DNA of 64,000 nt from Dendrocalamus latiflorus (Eukaryota > Streptophyta > Magnoliopsida > Poales > Poaceae): contig CM029612.1 of assembly GCA_017311315.1 (NCBI GenBank), forward strand, positions 25,859,572-25,923,571. The letters run 5' to 3'. The first letter of the stretch is position 1; every line of letters begins with the position of its first letter. Shown piece by piece: positions 18,669 to 29,519 of this stretch. The notes beneath the pieces were generated by a model. That model worked only from the letters and a program-made list of their open reading frames with translations, had not been told where the DNA came from and made no database searches. The position numbers and the translations under genes are program-made.

Positions 18669-21146
18669 ATGACACCGAAAAAAGCTTCATCGACAGCGGC
18701 GAAAGGAAAGAAGACGGCTGGGTCGGAGCGGCGCGTGAACACTAGGGCTTCGGCATCGACCGCCGAAGAAGCTGGCGGCAGTGTAGGCGCCGTGGTCGCG
18801 GGCGTCGACGCTCGCGCTACAACGACATCCAACCCCGTCGCTGGCGCTACAACGACCGACCCCGCCAGCGCTGCTACAACGACATCCAACCCCGTCGCTG
18901 GCGCTACAACGACCGACCCCGCCAGCGCTGCTACAATGACATCCAACCCCGTCGCTGGCGCTACAACGACCGACCCCGCCAGCGCCGCTACAACGACATC
19001 CAACCCCGTCGCTGTCACTGCAACGACAGCCCCCGCCACCCTCGCCGGCAGCGCGGATCAGGCGGCCGGGGGTAGCCGCAATGAAGCATCCGACGGATCT
19101 GGAGATCGTGAGGCGGTGGTCCCTGCACCGACCTGTCCGCTGGGTGTTCCGGCGGCCCCGACAGCACCTGCGGTGGAAGGCGCCATACTAGCAGCCCTCA
19201 ACGCGTTCCAGCGGGAGCTAGGGGACCTTCGCGGAGCCGTCCGAGATATGTAAGAGGCTCGGAGCCAGCAGGCTGCGCCAGTAATCGCGTCCGAGCCCAC
19301 GCCGGAGAGGGCGGACAGTCGCGAAGCCCCCACGTCCAGCCGCGTGCCGTTGCGGCGCGTAGATCCAGAGTCCCCGCTTTCGGCGGGGCTGCAGCAGGCG
19401 GCATGGCCCGAAGACTTCAAGTTTCCTAGCGCCATCGACCCGTACAAAGGCGACACGGACCCCCGCGAGTTCGTGCGTGTGTACGACACCGCGATCGAAG
19501 CCGCGGGCGGAGACGACACCACGAAGGCGAAGGGACTCCCCCTCGCGCTGCAAGGAGTGGCGCTCTCTTGGTTCTTTACCATAGAGCTGGGCTCCATCTA
19601 CGCATGGGAGCAGCTCCGCGACCGCCTTCACAATAACTTCCAAGGAAATTATGTCGAGCGAGTCGACGCAGACCAACTCTTCACTGTGAAGCAAAAACCC
19701 TCGGAGAAGCTCCGGGACTACTTCAAACGCTTCGCCAAGATTCGATGCCAAGTGAAGGACGTTAATGAAACCACCATCGTTAATGCAGCCATACAGGGCC
19801 TTCGTCCGGGCCCGATGGCCGAGTACAATGCGCGAAAGCCAATCAAGACGGTGGCGAAGCTCTTCGACAAAATGGAGGAATACGCCAGGGCGGAAGAGGA
19901 TGCGCGGCGAAGGCAAGGTGACGACTCCGACACCAACCAGGCCGGAGCCTCGGCAAAAGCCGAAGATCCGCCGAAGGACGGTTCTTTGAAGGGAAAACGT
20001 AAGCAGGAGTCGTCCAGGGATACGCCCGACCGCAGGGACGCCTCGCACAAGGAGTCGTCCGATCGGCCCAAGCGCGGCCAGCAGAGGTCAAGGCGCAACC
20101 GGTACGTCCTCGACATTGAAGGCGGTTCCGATGAGGGCGCTCCCGCGGGCCGAGGCGGTCGGGGGCGCCGTGGCCGGGGACGCGGCCGTGGCCGGGGCCG
20201 CGACGATAAAAGTCGTGGAGATTACGACGACCAGCACCAGGGACTGTGGTGCGTAGTCCACGGCCGCGGCAACCACGATACCCGCACCTGCACCTCCATC
20301 GCGGCGCTCCGCGATAGCGTCGCTAGGGACAGGAACCCCGAGACGCGTCCGCCTGCGGTGGCCCACGTCCAATTCCTGTACGAGGCCCCCATGCAGGTAC
20401 AGGCGCAAGGGATGCAACCCCAGGAGGGCCCCTTACGGATCTAAGCTCACGTACAGCAGCCTCGGGAGGGCCTCCTGTCGCTGCAGGCCCCGGAGGCAAC
20501 CCACCGCAGGGTCATTAACGTCATATCCGGAGGCTCTGCGCTGGAATTCGCCTCAGCACGGCAGTAGAAGGCCTATGCGCGAAGACTACATCACGTGGCG
20601 GCATACCCAGCGCAAGCACCACCGGATTGGGCGCAGCACGAAGTTACATTCACACCCGACGACGCCCAGGGTGTGGACTTCCCTCATCAGGACCCCCTGG
20701 TCATCCGGGTCACTATCGCGGGATGCGACGTGGGGCGTGCCTTGGTGGACGGCGGTAGCTCCGCGAACGTATTGTTTGCGGCGGCCTTCGACCAGATGGG
20801 GATCCCTCGAAGCCGCCTAGGACCCTCAGGAATCCCACTGCAGGGCTTCGGGGGACAGCCCCTGCGGGCGCTGGGCCAAATAGGTCTTCAAGTCTTCTTC
20901 GGCCAAGATGACAATGTGCGGGCCAAAGATGCCACCTTCGACGTGGTCGACCTTCCGTACCCCTACAATGCCATATTAGGGCGCCCAATCCTCAACTCCT
21001 TCGGCGCGGTACCACATCACAGCTATCTATGCATGAAGATCCCGGGTCCCCGGACCATCATCACCGTCCGAGGCGACCAGGATATGGCCCGGCGCATCGA
21101 GCCAGGTACCAGATACCCGCGTCGCAAAGCCCAACGGCGCTCTTAG
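18669..21146 (+). pseudogene. gag: gag-protease reading frame with three nonsense codons
   Basis: A single frame runs from ATG 18669 to TAG 21144-21146. It is broken by stops at 19251-19253, 20442-20444 and 20565-20567 but has no frameshift. The N-terminal part carries a tandem repeat of 19 residues (57 bp, about three copies, ATTTSNPVAGATTTDPA-type) at about 18816-19010. The retrotransposon gag domain lies around 19410-19900 (DPREFVRVYDTAIEAAGG, ALQGVALSWFFTIE, YVERVDADQLFTVKQKPSEK). A basic RGRG-rich stretch and a degenerate zinc-knuckle-like region (WCVVHGRGNHDTRTC, about 20246-20290) follow. The protease motif is [11 protein letters not shown] near 20746. Gag forms the virus-like particle, and the protease cleaves the polyprotein. 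The element could move only with products supplied by another copy. Confidence 0.85.
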
Positions 21147-21393
21147 AGCTGGCGTCACAGCGCGGGGGTCCGCGGGGCCACTCAGAGGCGCCTTGGTGGG
21201 CCCTGCGGACGTCTAGCGACTAGAGGCTTCGGCCGCGCCAAGGTCACACGGTTAGTATATCCACCCCCTGTAACTGCTTACCCGCGCAAATGGGGATGTA
21301 ATGAAGATCGCCGTTTGCCAAAATCTTCCTTCATCACACGCAAGTACGCGGCGGAGGCGCGCGCAGGCTTGGCCAGCGCGCGCGTTCCCGCAG

Positions 21394-21890
21394 TATAAAC
21401 AAAGACGCACGTTCGCGTGTGCACTCGCCGTAGCCAGGGGTACGGGACTGAGTATAAATTGAAGTCGCACATTCGCGTGTGCACTCGCCGTAGCCAAAGG
21501 TGACGGGCCTGAGTATAAACAAAGACGCACGTTCGCGTGTGCACTCGCCGTAGCCAGGGGTACGGGACTGAGTATAAATCGAAGTCGCACGTTCGCGTGT
21601 GCACTCGCCGTAGCCAAAGGTGACGGGCCTGAGTATAAACAAAGACGCACGTTCGCGTGTGCACTCGCCGTAGCCAGGGGTACGGGACTGAGTATAAATC
21701 GAAGTCGCACGTTCGCGTGTGCACTCGCCGTAGCCAAAGGTGACGGGCCTGAGTATAAACAAAGACGCACGTTCGCGTGTGCACTCGCCATAGCCAGGGG
21801 TACGGGACTGAGTATAAATCGAAGTCGCACGTCCGCGTGTGCACTCACCGTAGCCAAGGGTGACGGGCCTGAGTATAAACAAAAGACGCA
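21394..21890. repeat. Tandem array: 60-bp units in a 120-bp higher-order repeat, each with a TATAAA
   Basis: Successive 60-bp units each contain GCACTCGCCGTAGCCA and GAGTATAAA. Two alternating forms (ending AAACAAAGACGC and AAATCGAAGTCGC) make a 120-bp higher-order period repeated about four times. Copies are nearly identical, differing by only a few bases. Confidence 0.95.
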
Positions 21891-21923
21891 ACGGGGGGAC
21901 GCCCTCGCGCGCACCAGTCTCCG

Positions 21924-22646
21924 GACTATAAAGGAAGTCGTAGCGTCGAGGCCTCCTCCGCACGCACTAGTCCACGGACTCTAAATAAGACGTAGCGTCG
22001 AGGTCTGCCTCCGCACGCGCGAGTCTCCAGACTATAAAGGAAGTCGTAGCGTCGAGGTCCGCCTCCGCACGCACTAGTCCACGGACTCTAAATAAGACGT
22101 AGCGTCGAGGTCTGCCTCTGCACGCGCGAGTCTCCGGACTATAAAGGAAGTCGTAGCGTCGAGGTCCGCCTCCGCACGCACTAGTCCACGGACTCTAAAT
22201 AAGACGTAGCGTCGAGGTCTGCCTCCGCACGCGCGAGTCTCCGGACTATAAAGGAAGTCGTAGCGTCGAGGTCCGCCTCCACACGCACTAGTCCACGGAC
22301 TCTAAATAAGACGTAGCGTCGAGGTCTGCCTCCGCACGCGCGAGTCTCCGGACTATAAAGGAAGTCGTAGCGTCGAGGTCCGCCTCCGCACGCACTAGTC
22401 CATGGACTCCAAATAAGACGTAGCGTCGAGGTCTGCCTCCGCACGCGCGAGTCTACGGACTATAAAAAGGCGAAGCATCGAGGTTCGCCTCCGCACACGC
22501 CAGTCTACGGACTATAAAAAGGCGAAGCGTCGAGGTTCGCCTCCGCACACGCCAGTCTACGAACTATAAAAAGGCGAAGCGTTGAGGTCCGCCTCCGCAT
22601 ACGCCAGTCTACGGACTATAAAAAGGCAAAGTGTCGAGGTCCGCCT
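21924..22646. repeat. Second tandem array: ~107-bp dimers, then ~55-bp monomers, with ACTATAAA
   Basis: The units contain GTAGCGTCGAGGTC, CCTCCGCACGC and either GGACTATAAAGG or GGACTCTAAATAAG. From 21924 to about 22450 two diverged half-units alternate at a period of about 107 bp. From about 22455 the shorter monomer with GGACTATAAAAAGGCG repeats about every 53-56 bp. The array ends abruptly inside a unit at CCGCCT (22641-22646). Confidence 0.92.
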
Positions 22647-23286
22647 ACGTCTCACTATGATCTAGTTCTAAAGTCCTACAACCAACATTAACAAGCAAAC
22701 AATCATGTATCACTGCACAATACATAAAGTCATCAATTTGCGCAATTCATCCATACAATGCACAACACAAAATGTATAAATCCAAATTACTGATCCTAAA
22801 TCTAGGACCAAACAATAAAGCCATGTGCACATAAACAACAACATGCACACTATAACTATATGGTCATCCTAACTCAAAACCCAAAATCTAATTTTTCTGC
22901 GAAATCCGATAGTATCGCTCTTAACATGTTAGTGTTACCGCACCCCAAGGCGGTATTTCCGCATCATCGCTCCTCGCACAGGACCTCTCTAGATAAAACA
23001 GTTCGCTGCTCAGACGGGAACTACCGCTCGAGCAAAACTACCACACTCACAATGTTGGTACTACCACTCAACGGTACTACTGCACAAACACTTGCGGTGC
23101 TTCTAATTTTTCTGACAGTTCCAGAAAATAGCCCAAATCAAATGCAATATTTGTAAAACTAATTGACCACTCCACAAACATTGCAATGGTTTCATCACAA
23201 CAATATCATGGACCTTCTTACGTGGTCCTTCAATCTCCCCCTTGATGAACCCATTGGTAATACTTTAAAAATACAAATTGGAGGTG
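22644..23286. repeat. Target-side duplication, copy 2 (643 bp)
   Basis: A direct copy of 17725-18367. The left junction falls at CCT, shared by the gypsy tandem unit (CCGCCT) and the target (CTCCT). At the right end the sequence runs on without interruption into GGTTTTAGACAATG, so this copy holds the uninterrupted target site. Confidence 0.92.
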
Positions 23287-25490
23287 GTTTTAGACAATGA
23301 AGAGAAATTTTGCAAAGAGAGCTCCAAATGGTCATAAGAAGAATGCAATGACTGAAAATGACCATATGAAGCAGAAATAGAGTGAAGCCGCTAAAAATAA
23401 CAAATTTTCCACAAAAGGCTTCAAATCCACTAAATGAGCCAGGAAATCTCACTCCAGGTCTATATAAAAGATTGTTGGATCGGAAACGGCGACAGAGAGG
23501 GGGGGGGGGGTGAATGGAGTCCTTTAAAAACTACCCCGAGTATCCACACGATTTCTCCTCCGATAGCTAAAAAGCTATGAAGAAGAAATAATCTCACAGG
23601 AGCAAACCAACTCAGAAATCAAGACTAAAATGGAAGACATAAACAGCAGCAGCAAAAACTGTATCGAGAGTAATATTGGGGCTGCTTGCTGGCCAAAAAG
23701 CTGAAAACACAGACCATTTTTCATTGCCAACCAAGAGCTATGTTTGCTGCAGCAAACAGCAAATTTCAGTGAAAAACAGCAGCAGCAAACACTGTATTGA
23801 GAGTAATAAAGGAGCTGCTAGAAAGGCAAACTCTGTGCTGAAAAACTGAACAAGATTCCAAGTGATTTGATAGGAAATTTTCAGCAAAGAGCAAAGCAAA
23901 AGGGGTCATAAAACTATAGAGATTAGAGCTGCAAAAGGAGACAATAAAAAAGGAAAAGCATAACTGAAAAGAAAAAGGAAAACAGAAATAAAAGAGAGTC
24001 AGGAGCTGCTTCCCTAGAGCCAACCGATTTATAATGTTTCTTGAGCCATCCGATTGAGAAGACTCCCACAAAAAGGCAAACTTACCTTTTAATAGACAAG
24101 GGAATACTCACAAGAAATATTTCGGCTGGAGAGCAAAAAGCACACCATAGACATCAAGAAGATCAGCCGTGAATAGATTGAAAAAGAAGAACAAAAGAAC
24201 TAAAAAGAGAACTAAGAGACAAAGCCTAAAAGAAGGAAGACAAGCTGGCCAAAAAGATTATCTAGCTGCTGCAGCCGAAAGCAAGATTGAGCTCATTCAA
24301 TCATACACTCAAATTGATTTTTGCTTGCTCAGTTAAGCACATCTTCCTTTTCCGAAAAAGATCATGTAATTGAAATGGGACTGCAGCTAGACGGAGAAAC
24401 AAACCGAGAGAGCTCACCAACCGAAAAGAAAAGGCATCAAATAAAGATCAAACAAGTTGCTGCGGCTGGATTGTAGGTTTGCTCTTGAGCATATACCAAT
24501 CAAGGCAACTTGAGCAGAATCTCAGTTCAAAGCAAAATTAATCTGCTGCATCTTTACCAAAGATACAACTAGAAAATAAAACGAAATCAAAGCACAGAGA
24601 TAGACCAAACTGAGAACAACATGAACAAGAACAAGGCAGCTCTCAAAGATTAATACCAAGACATACATGATAACATGATAGTTGTTCTCAGCTCATATCT
24701 CTCAATCTCATACACTAACTAAGTCCCCATACGCCCGGAGAGCATAGAGAGAAACTCTCACCTTCTCTCTTTCTCAACAAACAAAGACTAAAACCCTCTC
24801 ATTTTTCATGCTCATTTCATTGCATGGAGAGAATCAAATAAAACCCTAACTCTTACACCCACTCTCTCTCAATTTCAGCACAACCTCTCCCTCTCCTTTT
24901 ATAGCCTCCCACTAATGGATTTGCACATGCTTTACCCATTAGGTCACCACCTACTCGATGCTTTATCCAAACCCGCTTCCTTTAGTACAGCTTTGCATTT
25001 TTACCGAAACGCCCCTCGCGCACCTTCCAGGAAGCTTCCTCCTTTCTTGCCTTGCAAGCCTCGCAGCCACCTTGAGCCCTCGCCGTCTTCGACACCTCCC
25101 GACCGTTTTGACTTCAGCGCCACCTGCGCCTAGTCCGGTCCACCGTGTCTCGCCACGACTCCGTCTCGATGTCCTGCAGCCAACACAGACAAGAAACACA
25201 TCAAATAGCACCGCTCGATACATGTAATCAAAATTAGCATGATAAAGCCCAAACCTGTCGAATCAAAGGAATACCCATCCTAAACACGATTGACTAGGTT
25301 TGACCAGGTCCGACCGAAACCAAACCGCATCACGCGACAACTCGGCTCGAACCACTCACATCAAACTCAAGCTATCCAAACCACTTGTCAATTACTCATC
25401 ACAAACATGGGATCACGACCACATGGTCTCTCAAAGAACAATTGTTCTGTTCGACCTTGATCATGGTGAGAATAAATCAAAAGTTCCAAA
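23287..25490. repeat. LTR-like repeat remnant, right part
   Basis: Non-coding. At 23476 a TGTTGGATCGGAAACGGCGA block is followed by a GAGAGG(G)nTGAATGGA motif, typical of the start of long plant LTRs. A-rich sequence with GAG/AAG runs follows to about 24700, then CT-rich TCTCACCTTCTCTCTTTCTC, CTCCCTCTCCTTTTATAGCC and sequence resembling 17040-17760. A solo or partial LTR is the best guess. The right boundary is not defined. Confidence 0.45.
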
Positions 25491-26560
25491 TTAGCAAAAA
25501 TTATTCTTCTGAACAATCTACTCGATGAGTTCGGTGCGGAGAAGATGAGTCCTTCCGAAGAACCCATACCCGCTCACACGAGTATGATTGTACTACAAGC
25601 CAAAGCTTTAGATCGAAAAGAATTTATCCACTCTAAAGACCAATCAGGTGGAGTTGATCAAGGATGTAGTCAGGGGTGCTGTAAACTATGCCTTAGCAAA
25701 ACTTAAGGCATGCGACCAGAACCTCAACTTACATCCAATCGAGCATGACTTCACCTACTCTTTGGAAGAGGCATCTCGCCTTATCGATGAAGTAGAGCCA
25801 ATTGGATGAAAGGTATTCAAAGAAATGCAACTTGGCTCTCCTTCTTCAGAGTAATTTGAACATAAAAACTTTGTAATGACTTACCTTTGGGTGATGAATG
25901 AACTTCTTCCTTTTCCTGCAATTTATCTTAGTGAGCAATTAGTACTCATAAAACAAAAAAGAAAAGAAAAGGAAAGGATTTACAACTAAGAAATAAAGTT
26001 ATGCTGATAACTCTATCCTAACCCCCAACTATTTACTTTGTTTATGTGAATAAACAAAGCAAATAGTACAGAGTGAAGTATGTAGAGAGTAGAGAGCTGA
26101 GTAGTTCATCTAACCATTGTTGTCAAGTTCAATTATCATGTACTAGCAGCAAAAGTCAAGAACGAAGCCACGCTAGAAAGTTCCCTCTAGTGGGCAGAAC
26201 CACGTGCAGAGAGGAAAGACTTTGACTAGGCATTGTTACCTTTCTTCGACTAGGTTAATGATATCGAAGACATAAACAATGAGAGGATCAACACTCAGAG
26301 TTTTTTCTTGTATATTTGTTCAATGTTTTTGTAGACAACGCAATTGTTGTATGCTGATAGCAAGAGTCAAAAACGTTTTGTCACTAGGGAGCTCCTTCTA
26401 GTGGGCAGGACCGCATGTAGAGAGGAGAGGATCTGACTAGTGGTGTTCCTTTATCCGATCATTTAAACAAATTGGATATACTAGAAGTGATCGAACAAAC
26501 ATAAAAGAGGCTCTACTAACACACGACAATAAAGATTTGAACAAACTAAAAGCTTTATTG
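25491..26560. other. Non-coding repeat DNA, probably 3' part of the neighbouring minus-strand gypsy element
   Basis: Two diverged direct copies of about 110 bp lie at about 26145-26270 and 26355-26470. They share AGTTCCCTCTAGTGGGCAG / AGCTCCTTCTAGTGGGCAGG and GCAGAGAGGA. No ORF with a recognisable domain was seen. Position directly downstream of the pol fragment (on the minus strand) suggests 3' untranslated or LTR sequence. Confidence 0.35.
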
Positions 26561-26579
26561 AAAAAGTAGAAAAGTTACA

Positions 26580-28230
26580 CATAAAACTTGTGTAATTGGT
26601 TGATATTCCCAGAGTTTGAGAAAATCTGGCCATCCTCCATAACAAGTCGTACTAAGCTTGGGTGAGTGACTTCGACCACAGTGTAAGGACCTTTCCACTT
26701 GGGAGAAGCTTGTTCTGATTAGACTAGGATTGAATTTTTCTTAATACCAAGTCACGTACAGTAAGGCCGTGAGGTTGGACCTTACTATTGTAGTACTTAC
26801 GCATGGCATTGTTGATAGATTGCTGATCAGATTAAGGCTTGATAACTCTTCTCTTCGAGCAAGTTGATGTCATCTGCTCGAAGTCGTTCTTGGTTGGAGT
26901 CGTTGAAGTTTTTGACCATTGTTGACCGGATCTTTAGTTCTAGGGGAAGCATGGCTTCAGACCCAAAAACTAGGAAAAATAGAGTTTCTCTTGTTGCTCA
27001 ACTAGGAGTTATACGAATTGCCCATAAAATAGAAGGTAATTCTTGGACCCAAGCCCTTGAGTGCTTCACAGGCTAGTCGAAGATTCGAGTCTTGATTCCT
27101 TGCATTATTTGGCCATTCACACGCTCGATGGCCCCATTACTTTGAGGATGAGCAACCGAAGCATAGCAAATTTTGGTACCTAGTTCGTCGCAAAATTCCA
27201 AGAATTTTGTGCTTAAAAATTGCTTACCATTATCTGTAATTATCTGGCTTGGGACTCCAAATCGAGTAATTACGCTTCTCATCATGAACCCTTTCGTGGC
27301 TTCCATTGTTATCCCACTTACTGCTTTGGCTTTGATCCATTTTGTGAACGTATCAGTAGCCACGAAAAGGAACTCGAAGCCCCTCGATGCTCTTGGGAAC
27401 GGCCCTAGGATATCGAGACCCCAGGTCACAAAAGGCCAAGATATAGGAACTGTCTAAAGAGCCTGAACTAGTTGGTGTATTTACTGGCTATGAAACAGAC
27501 ATTGTACACATTTTTGAACTAGATCCTTGGTGTCACTGAGGGTTGTTGGCCAGTAGAAACCTTGTCGAAAGGCTTTTCTAATCATCATTCTGTAAGAAGC
27601 ATGTGCCCCATAGATACCCCCATGAATGTCATTAAGGAGTTGTAACCCCTCTTTCTGCGATATACATGGCATGAGAACTACCTGAGTACTCTATTTATAG
27701 AGTACCCCATTGACCAAGGACATCTTGGCCTTGCGGGTAAGATGATCTGCTTCTAGATCATCATTGGGTATTGAACCCTTCTGAAGGTAGTCACAGATGG
27801 GAGCCATCCATGTCTCTTCGTAATCTAGAGAAGCTGTCTGATTAGGAGTTGTCTCTGGTACTTCGACCAAAGATGACTTTTGAAGTTGCTCCAAGAAAAG
27901 TCCTAATGGTACTTGTGATCGGGAGGAAGCTATTCAAGCCAACTGGATTGTGAGAAAGTTATCCTTCCGAGGGATATACTGTAACTCAAAACTGAAGAAA
28001 TGCTTTTCAAGCTTTTATACTTCCGACAAGTACTGAGACATGGTCGTACTCAAGCACTAATACTATTTTCTGATCTGATTCATGATTAGTTGAGAGTCTC
28101 CTCTCACAAGTAGTTGGCGAATCAAAAGCGCTTTAGCGGCTCATATACCAGCCAACAAACCTTCATACTCAGCCACATTGTTAGTGGCTGGAAATAGACA
28201 GATGTGGGAAATTCATAGGAATTTCGTAGA
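26580..28230 (-). pseudogene. pol: Ty3/gypsy pol fragment: RNase H end, zinc finger, integrase, C-terminal domain
   Basis: Read on the minus strand from about 28230. An RNase H remnant (PATNNVAEYEGLLAGI) comes first, then a linker. The integrase HHCC finger follows (HGGIYGAHASYRMMIRKAF to CVQCLFHSQ, 27481-27672). The integrase core lies at 27073-27429, with WGLDILGPFPRASRGF, ATDTFTKW, IITDNGKQF and HPQSNGAIERVNG; this covers the D, D and E positions. A C-terminal block near 26580-26700 reads SPKWKGPYTVVEVTHPSLVR. Stops separate the blocks, and RT and gag are absent. The integrase style is Tat-like. It is a dead fragment with no visible LTR pair. Confidence 0.85.
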
Positions 28231-28559
28231 AAATAACACATGTCAGGGATCGTTGGTAGCTGGCACATGGTAGCTAACAACGGTGAGTTGGGACGTACGA
28301 GTCACGGTTACAGCTTCACCAGTTTCGTAGTACGTAGCAGAGTGCTGAAGTATATTGCTCGTATTTATTTAGTAGCTTAAATTTTTAGATAAATTTATTA
28401 GTGTATATAACTTAGATATCATAGTCAAAAGATTCTAAGTTGAAGATCTAGCTAACGCAATATTAAAAAATAATTATGACCTATTTCAAATTTACATCTT
28501 ATGTTTGATGGCTAAAGCATATATATAGAGGACACGTTATTTTTTTTCTTTTCTTTTTG

Positions 28560-28776
28560 CCCTGTAGAGAGATGTTTTCTGTCTTCCTTTCTTGCTTGGC
28601 ATGGTTGAGGGACTCTCAACCTGAACCACAACGTAGCCTGCCTTGTCGACGGTGTTGTCCTCCGTCTTCACGGTGACGCCGCTCAGGGATCCAGTAAGAG
28701 ATCTCTTGCGCCACCGATATTTATGTCGTCAGTCCAACTCATGCTTGATGATATCAGGTCTCTCACCCATTAGAAC
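28560..28776 (-). other. Flank of the CACTA insertion with a possible broken coding segment
   Basis: On the minus strand, about 28605-28690 reads LSGVTVKTEDNTVDKAGYVV and on to VQVESPS, with GC-rich, codon-like composition unlike the surrounding repeats. On the other side of the CACTA element the same strand also has a coding-like frame (38191-38379). The protein was not recognised. It may be a gene fragment split by the transposon, or chance. Confidence 0.25.
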
Positions 28777-29290
28777 CACTACCGGGCTCAGCAGCTTTGC
28801 CGAGTGCCGGTGGCACTCGGCAAAGCACGAGAAACACTCGGCAAAGGCTTTGCCGAGTGCCACCCACGGCATAGCTCACACAGCAAAGAGCTCTTTGCCG
28901 AGAGCTTTTCATCGAGCACTCGGCAAAGGCTTTGCCGAGTGCCGAAACGACCCTCGGCAAAAAAGGTCAGTGGACGGTGAGAACACGGTGACGACGTCTT
29001 TTGCCGAGTGCCAGGACGGAATGGTACTCGGCAAATCCTTCCAGTTTGTCGAGTGTCGTGGTAATGACACTCGGCAAAATCTTAAGCTTTGCCGAGTGTC
29101 ATGGTAAAGACACTCGGCAAAGACTAAGAGTTTGCCGAGTGTCATTACCATGACACTCGGCAAAGCCAAAACACTCGGCAAAGCATGTTCCCAGAATGCA
29201 CAGAAATGTTACTTTGCCGAGTGTTTTTACGATGACACTCGGCAAAGCCTCCCTTTGCCGAGTGTAACACACGGCAAAGTGGCCAAAAAC
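28777..29290. repeat. CACTA 3' subterminal repeat zone
   Basis: A dense set of the 11-bp motif TTTGCCGAGTG and its inverse CACTCGGCAAA, often in head-to-head pairs with short spacers. In this superfamily such motifs are binding sites for the element's regulatory protein. Confidence 0.92.
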
Positions 29291-29519
29291 TGCCTATTTT
29301 AATTGTTTATTGCACCCCACTCAAACAAGTCACAATATATCACAGATATATCAACAATATATCACATATAGTCCACAAGTAATCACCACAAGTGCCATTC
29401 ACAACCATTCACCAAGTGCAACCACAATATATCACATATAATCCAAGTGCATCACCAAGTATCATTCTGACATTATTCACCACAATATATCACATAAGCA
29501 TCACAACCACAAGTATCAT

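Larger units (their letters stand above)
18368..22646 (+). mobile_element. Truncated Tat-lineage Ty3/gypsy element (5' LTR, gag, protease, tandem repeats)
   Basis: It begins with an LTR (TGTCGTAGGG to CCACAACA), followed by the primer-binding-type sequence TTGGCGCCGTCCGTGGGG. Next come gag and a protease domain. RT, RNase H and integrase are absent. The sequence after protease (about 21270, ACTGCTTACCCGCGCAAA) matches the post-integrase region of the full-length relative at about 53200, so an internal deletion removed pol. Two tandem-repeat arrays follow. The element then stops at 22646, directly against a second copy of its own target sequence. The 3' LTR is missing. The probable target repeat at the left end is AGGTG (18363-18367), but its partner cannot be seen. 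Confidence 0.85.

Noticed and set aside
21252..21963. Long repetitive minus-strand ORFs of 188-220 codons across the 60-bp array
   Set aside because: All three frames stay open because the unit length is a multiple of three. Product of the tandem repeat, not a gene.
28777..29290. Repeat cluster considered as a CRISPR-like array
   Set aside because: The motifs occur in both orientations with irregular spacing, at the ends of a CACTA element with matching TIRs and TSD. The organism is a plant.
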